Assembly (NCBI GenBank): GCA_019322455.1
Contig: JAHWIT010000098.1
Coordinates: forward strand, 1-8,296
Length of the DNA: 8,296 nt
DNA from: Candidatus Woesearchaeota archaeon
Lineage (GTDB): Archaea > Nanobdellota > Nanobdellia > Woesearchaeales > WJKL01
Direction of reading: 5' to 3'
The notes under the pieces are model-generated. The model searched no databases. It was given only the letters and a program-made list of their open reading frames with translations, and had not been told where the DNA came from. Position numbers and translations under genes: made by a program. Positions 5,481 through 8,296 of this stretch are shown in pieces; position 1 is the first letter of the stretch; each line of letters begins with the position of its first letter.

Positions 5481-6256
5481 TTTTTTAATCCCAATTTTTG
5501 TAAGATATAACCAAATAATCCCTTTCTTTCTTCATTATGCTCTTCATAAACATCTCCAATTAACCCTGATGCTAGTTTTTTAAAAGCCTTTGCAGCATCA
5601 GATTTAGGATAATAATAAACAAGAGGGTGCTTTGCTTTTAATGCTTTTCTCATATAATCAGTTTCAGGAATTACTCCAACAATAGGTTTATCTAGCAAAG
5701 CTTCAACATTTTCAATTGACATCAAATCCTGATTATCTTTTACCTTATTTAATACAACACCAAGAACAGTTATATTGTTTTCTTCTGCCGCTTTAATTGT
5801 TTTCAACGCATTTGTAACCGCACTTAATTCAGGATTAGTAACAATTAATGCTTCGTCTGCAAATCTCATAACAGAAAGCACATCTTTGCTTAATCCAGCG
5901 CCACAGTCTATAATTATAACCTCGCTTGTTCCTTTTAATCCATCAAACACGCTTCTTAATTTCTTAAAATTTAATCTTTTAAGCGCTTTAAAACTAATAT
6001 CAGCTGGAATTACCTTTAATCCAGAAGCATGAACATAAGTAGCATTTAAAATTGATTTCTTGCCGTCTAAAACATCATGTAATGTAACAGGTAGATTAGT
6101 TACACCCAAATGCAAACCAACATCAGGTGTTGTTAAATTTCCGTCCAAAACAAGACTGTCCTTTCCAAGATTCTTTAACGCAACTCCAAGATTAATTGAA
6201 GTTGTTGTTTTTCCAACACCACCTTTTCCACTCGCAACAGCAACAAATCTCGTCAT
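5477..6256 (-). CDS. minD: MinD/ParA-family ATPase with Asn at the catalytic Asp position
   Basis: A 259-residue P-loop ATPase of the deviant Walker A class. Seen: GKGGVGKT at residues 10-17 with signature lysine K11 and K16; LDGN at 37-40; Walker B IIIDCGAG (114-121); VLNKVKD (168-174) in the nucleotide-base region; a C-terminal amphipathic KGLFGYILQKLGLKK (245-259) resembling the MinD membrane-targeting helix. Known: family members bind ATP, dimerise on the membrane and position partners. Odd: residue 40, Asp in E. coli MinD and catalytic in ParA/Soj relatives, is Asn here. The start ATG 6254-6256 has AAGGAG about 8 nt upstream and overlaps the previous gene's stop (ATGA). Numbering matches E. 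coli MinD through residue 40, supporting this start. Septum placement cannot be assumed; many archaeal MinD-like proteins have other cargoes. Confidence 0.93.
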   Translation of the reverse strand: MTRFVAVASGKGGVGKTTTSINLGVALKNLGKDSLVLDGNLTTPDVGLHLGVTNLPVTLHDVLDGKKSILNATYVHASGLKVIPADISFKALKRLNFKKLRSVFDGLKGTSEVIIIDCGAGLSKDVLSVMRFADEALIVTNPELSAVTNALKTIKAAEENNITVLGVVLNKVKDNQDLMSIENVEALLDKPIVGVIPETDYMRKALKAKHPLVYYYPKSDAAKAFKKLASGLIGDVYEEHNEERKGLFGYILQKLGLKK

Positions 6257-6705
6257 TTCAAAACTCCTTCCAGATACTCCACAAAGGTTTTTGTCCTTTT
6301 TTCATATTCATGCAATTGATCTATACCAATATCAATAGTTTTCCCAGGTTCTAACTCAGCAATCAGTGTAACATATCTTCTGTATTCCTCTCTTTTTGTA
6401 TATTTTGCTTGATATATATTCCTTAGCTCCAAATAAAAATCTATCAAATCAAGTATCTTTTCATCATCAGCATATAACTCTTTAACTAATGCGCATCTTT
6501 TTCTTGGCTGCTCTGGAATTTCTAATGTCTTTCTTCTTCTCTTAACCTTCGCTAATAATCCATCAATACTAAAATCAAAAGCGCTGATTAATCTATTAAT
6601 TACGCTCCTAATAACATCCACAGTTCTTGTATACTTTAAACTAACATAAAGCAGATGATCTACTCTTTTCAATTCATTCTTAACTTTGTCTAAATAATCC
6701 TTCAT
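6253..6705 (-). CDS. Helical protein of unknown family, paralogue B
   Basis: A 150-residue, charge-rich, apparently all-alpha soluble protein with no signal peptide, membrane segment or recognised domain. Seen: a first helical half with VDHLLYVSLKYT (15-26) and ISAFDFSIDGLLAKVKRRRK (40-59), a middle basic stretch, and a second half ending GIDQLHEYEKRTKTFVEYL (127-145). The first half aligns without gaps to the upstream gene around a shared DH pair, marking the two as diverged paralogues. The ATG (6703-6705) is the only methionine and lies inside the upstream gene (26-nt overlap); no ribosome binding site is visible, so translation probably depends on coupling. Its stop overlaps the minD start. 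Function unknown; the context suggests it works with the MinD-like ATPase. Confidence 0.8.
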   Translation of the reverse strand: MKDYLDKVKNELKRVDHLLYVSLKYTRTVDVIRSVINRLISAFDFSIDGLLAKVKRRRKTLEIPEQPRKRCALVKELYADDEKILDLIDFYLELRNIYQAKYTKREEYRRYVTLIAELEPGKTIDIGIDQLHEYEKRTKTFVEYLEGVLK

Positions 6706-7171
6706 CTTTAGTAGTTATATTATTTATTTCTTGTATAAATAACTTTGCCTTATCTATTTGCTTTTTTATTTCATTAATACCAATCGTATCTAATTTATAA
6801 TTATTTGAACATATTACAAATCTATCTTTTCTTGAAAACTCAACAGGGCTTTTCTTATGCGCCAGGATTATGTTTTTAATATCATTTATATCTACAACAT
6901 AACTCTTATCTATATTATACCTAAGAACACAGGTTTCTTTGAACAAATGAAATTTGCTTTCAAAATTTTCTTGAAAAGGAGGAATCCTCTTAAATAATCT
7001 TTCATAATAAAGAAGACTGCCTATAGTATTAGTATACGCTAAAAATATATTTTCTATAACAGCCAGTAAGAGTTTAGGATCTTTAACCAAGGGATAAGTA
7101 ACAGAAATCATGTGATCTGCTATCTGAATATGTTTTTTTGCTTTGTCTCTTACTTCCTGAAATTTCTCCAT
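6680..7171 (-). CDS. Helical protein of unknown family, paralogue A, first gene of the minD operon
   Basis: A 163-residue, apparently all-alpha protein; family not recognised. Seen: KKHIQIADHMISVTYPLVKD (12-31), a hydrophobic helical span through LAYTNTIGSLLYYERLFKRI (44-63), and a distinct SPVEFSRKDRFVI block at about 108-120, followed by a C-terminal helix. The hydrophobic span is amphipathic rather than clearly membrane-spanning. It resembles the next gene and could be a helical-bundle (HEPN-like in general shape) fold, but no HEPN catalytic R-x4-6-H motif is evident. There is no ribosome binding site before the ATG (7169-7171); a TTTAAA box 26 nt upstream indicates a leaderless transcript starting the four-gene operon. 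Confidence 0.8.
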   Translation of the reverse strand: MEKFQEVRDKAKKHIQIADHMISVTYPLVKDPKLLLAVIENIFLAYTNTIGSLLYYERLFKRIPPFQENFESKFHLFKETCVLRYNIDKSYVVDINDIKNIILAHKKSPVEFSRKDRFVICSNNYKLDTIGINEIKKQIDKAKLFIQEINNITTKDEGLFRQS

Positions 7172-7193
7172 AATAATAAATATATAGAAGAAG

Positions 7194-7199
7194 TTTAAA
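7194..7199 (-). promoter_or_regulatory. TATA box of the minD operon
   Basis: TTTAAA, flanked by A/T on the minus strand, centred about 26 nt upstream of the first gene's ATG. With no Shine-Dalgarno sequence before that ATG, this predicts a leaderless mRNA. The gap to nac (7172-7212) holds nothing else. Confidence 0.55.
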
Positions 7200-7212
7200 T
7201 TTTTTATGTTAT

Positions 7213-7554
7213 TTACTGATTCTGTAAATCCATAATAGCCTTTGCTAGATCCCCTTTAGCTTTCTTTAAAGCTTCTTTTGCTTTTTCTTCATCAACCTTT
7301 GCTTGTTCCATTACAGTCTTAATATCATCCTCTTTTATCTCTGGTTCAGTTGAAATTTCTCTTTCATTAACTTGGCCACTTATTTGAAAAGTCTCTTGAC
7401 CCATCATATTAACTTTACTAACAGAAGGTTCTGTAATAACAATCTCTTTGTCTTCTGTCTTTATTATAACCTCTGTCGCAGGTACCTCTACTTGCTGAAT
7501 ACCCATTCTTTTCATCATCTGCTGCATCTTTCTTGGATTCATTCCTGGAAACAA
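7213..7554 (-). CDS. nac: Nascent polypeptide-associated complex protein, TTG start
   Basis: A 113-residue archaeal NAC, which forms a homodimer on ribosomes and shields emerging chains. Seen: N-terminal FPGMNPRKMQQMMKRMGIQ (2-20), the NAC beta-domain with ATEVIIKTEDKEIVIT and VSKVNMMGQETFQISG (to about residue 60), and a C-terminal UBA domain (about 74-113) with AKVDEEKAKEALKKAKGDL. Normal length. Start: TTG at 7552-7554 has AGGTGA (7561-7566) six nt upstream and restores the family's FPGMNPR start; the ATG at 7559-7561 is in another frame, and the in-frame ATG at 7540-7542 would drop four residues. The ribosome binding site overlaps the sec61-beta stop codon, so the pair is one transcript. 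Confidence 0.95.
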   Translation of the reverse strand: MFPGMNPRKMQQMMKRMGIQQVEVPATEVIIKTEDKEIVITEPSVSKVNMMGQETFQISGQVNEREISTEPEIKEDDIKTVMEQAKVDEEKAKEALKKAKGDLAKAIMDLQNQ

Positions 7555-7564
7555 AGTTCATCAC

Positions 7565-7735
7565 CTATATTCCTAATAATACCTTACCATAAGCATGGAG
7601 AATAACCATTATAATTATTACAATAATACAAAGAACAATTACATGTCCTGGTTTTAATGTAATCTTACTTCTATATTCATCAAAATATCTTACTAATCCT
7701 CCTATTCCAGAAGGCATTTGAATTTTATCTGCCAT
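7565..7735 (-). CDS. Preprotein translocase subunit Sec61-beta
   Basis: A 56-residue tail-anchored protein of the SecYEG/Sec61 channel. Seen: MPSGIGGLVRYFDEY at residues 7-21, the cytosolic signature of archaeal Sec61-beta (PxGxGLxRYF-like), then basic KITLKPG and a single membrane helix at about 31-47 (HVIVLCIIVIIIMVILH). ATG at 7733-7735, TAG at 7565-7567. No good Shine-Dalgarno sequence; a strong TATA box 27 nt upstream suggests a leaderless mRNA. The stop codon overlaps the nac ribosome binding site. Pairing with nac groups two proteins that act where nascent chains leave the ribosome. Confidence 0.93.
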   Translation of the reverse strand: MADKIQMPSGIGGLVRYFDEYRSKITLKPGHVIVLCIIVIIIMVILHAYGKVLLGI

Positions 7736-7756
7736 TTTATCTCAAAAATATTTATT

Positions 7757-7767
7757 TTATATAAAAA
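7757..7767 (-). promoter_or_regulatory. TATA box of the sec61-beta / nac operon
   Basis: Minus-strand TTTTATATAAA-type element with a TTTATATA core at 7758-7765, about 27 nt upstream of the sec61-beta ATG. It is the strongest TATA match in the window and predicts initiation at or beside the start codon. Confidence 0.6.
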
Positions 7768-7774
7768 AGTATTG

Positions 7775-7892
7775 GTAAAAGGCTGTAAAGCTTTTTTCTT
7801 TGGTTACTTTCTTTTTAAGAAAGTAACGAATTGCAAAGCAATTCCATATTTTCCCCAGGGTTTTGCTCGAGCGTAGCGAGAGTAAAAGGCTG
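7775..7892. repeat. Hairpin array bounded by an 11-bp direct repeat
   Basis: An exact direct repeat GTAAAAGGCTG occurs at 7775-7785 and 7882-7892. Between and across the copies lie hairpins: 7777-7796 (eight pairs with one G-U, GTAA loop); 7803-7827 (11 perfect pairs, GTTACTTTCTT with AAGAAAGTAAC, loop TTT); 7828-7844 (seven perfect pairs, GAATTGC with GCAATTC, loop AAA), directly abutting the last; and 7861-7887 (eight pairs with one G-U). The right repeat copy covers the last two bases of RNase P RNA helix P1. It could be a small insertion with a target duplication, a dispersed palindromic repeat, or a terminator/processing region of the RNase P RNA. No open reading frame lies inside. Confidence 0.6.
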
Positions 7893-8289
7893 GTAGGAGA
7901 AGCATAAGCCACCTTTTGTCAGACTTCACACATAAGCATGAACAGTCTGTCTTAATATTCTACTAAGCGTGTTCAAAGACACTTGCACCAGCCAGGTTTC
8001 GCCGTTTCACCGATTCTGTACAGCATAGTCAATGGGTCAGCTCATTTGCCTCGCAGCAAACTTCGCCATTTTCATCCCGATGTCTTGCAAATAATTTGCA
8101 AGATGCCAGCATTTTCGAAGAAAATGCTCAGCACACAGCCGTGTCGTTTATTAGCCATTGCCATGGATTTCTCCATCTCAAATGAGTGGCTCTTTGTAGT
8201 GGGTGGACTTTCCTCAGCAGCCAGCAAAAAACATTCATCAAAGAATGTTTAATCACCTTTTTGCCGTCAATTAAGTACTTCCCTACCAA
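7889..8289 (-). ncRNA. rnpB: RNase P RNA, archaeal type A
   Basis: The catalytic RNA that removes 5' leaders from pre-tRNAs. Seen on the minus strand: CR-I GAGGAAAGTCC (8205-8215); CR-V ACAAAAGGTGGCTTATG (7903-7919); P4 pairing CCACC (8202-8206) with GGTGG (7909-7913), a changed but complementary version of the usual pairs; P1 from 8278-8288 with 7891-7902, 11 pairs with one bulged U; a P3 hairpin AAACATTC/GAATGTTT near 8231-8252; and a core segment CGGTGAAACGGCGAAACC (split, around 8000-8020) followed by GGTGCAAG. Two perfect nine-pair hairpins (8083-8103 and 8108-8128) lie in the variable middle. Helix P2 is not resolved. About 400 nt, somewhat long for archaea. Ends are set by P1 and are approximate; the promoter lies outside the window. 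Confidence 0.93.
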
Positions 8290-8296
8290 TAAAATA

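Noticed and set aside
6680..7171. HEPN toxin / MNT antitoxin-style pair for the two helical genes
   Set aside because: No R-x4-6-H motif and no nucleotidyltransferase GS-x-D motif; the partner is a paralogue, not an antitoxin family.
7775..7892. CRISPR-like or terminal-inverted-repeat transposon reading of the repeat block
   Set aside because: Only two repeat copies, no regular spacers, no transposase and no terminal inverted repeats matching each other.
7983..8252. 89-codon plus-strand frame
   Set aside because: It lies antisense to the conserved, paired RNase P RNA and has no recognisable protein features.

Overview
The window is archaeal chromosomal DNA, AT-rich and tightly packed. Archaeal-type ribosomal proteins (eL18, uS13, uS4, uS11, uL13, uS9), RNA polymerase subunits D and N, an archaeal NAC, a 56-residue Sec61-beta, tRNA introns with bulge-helix-bulge folds and TATA boxes about 26 nt upstream of start codons all agree. 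The short genes, overlapping starts and protein style suggest a small-genome DPANN lineage (Woesearchaeota/Pacearchaeota-like). That placement is inference; no marker here fixes it.

Layout, right to left, because nearly everything is on the minus strand. (1) 7889-8289: RNase P RNA, recognised from its conserved cores and from P1 and P4 pairing. (2) 7775-7892: a chain of hairpins bounded by an exact 11-bp direct repeat, one copy of which lies on the 3' end of the RNase P RNA gene. (3) 7213-7735: sec61-beta and nac, a protein secretion/nascent-chain pair. (4) 4968-7171: a compact four-gene operon starting from a leaderless promoter: two divergent all-helical paralogues of unknown family, a MinD-like ATPase, and a four-helix membrane protein. 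All three junctions overlap. (5) 4862-4964: a plus-strand tRNA-His with a 30-nt intron in its T-loop. (6) 791-4706: the classic archaeal cluster rps13-rps4-rps11-rpoD-tRNA-Leu-rpl18e-rpl13-rps9-rpoN, with an intron-containing tRNA-Leu(GAG) between rpoD and rpl18e. (7) 1-765: the N-terminal 255 residues of a PP-loop ATPase that runs off the window, with its own leaderless promoter.

Most of the window serves gene expression: ribosome, RNA polymerase, tRNA and tRNA processing, and nascent-chain handling. The part least explained by known biology is the minD operon. Its ATPase has Asn where MinD/ParA proteins normally carry the catalytic Asp (position 40), it keeps a probable C-terminal membrane-targeting helix, and it is translationally coupled to a membrane protein and to two unrecognised helical proteins. 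This is the best candidate for an undescribed system. The T-loop tRNA intron and the repeat-bounded hairpin array beside the RNase P RNA gene are the other signals most worth following.
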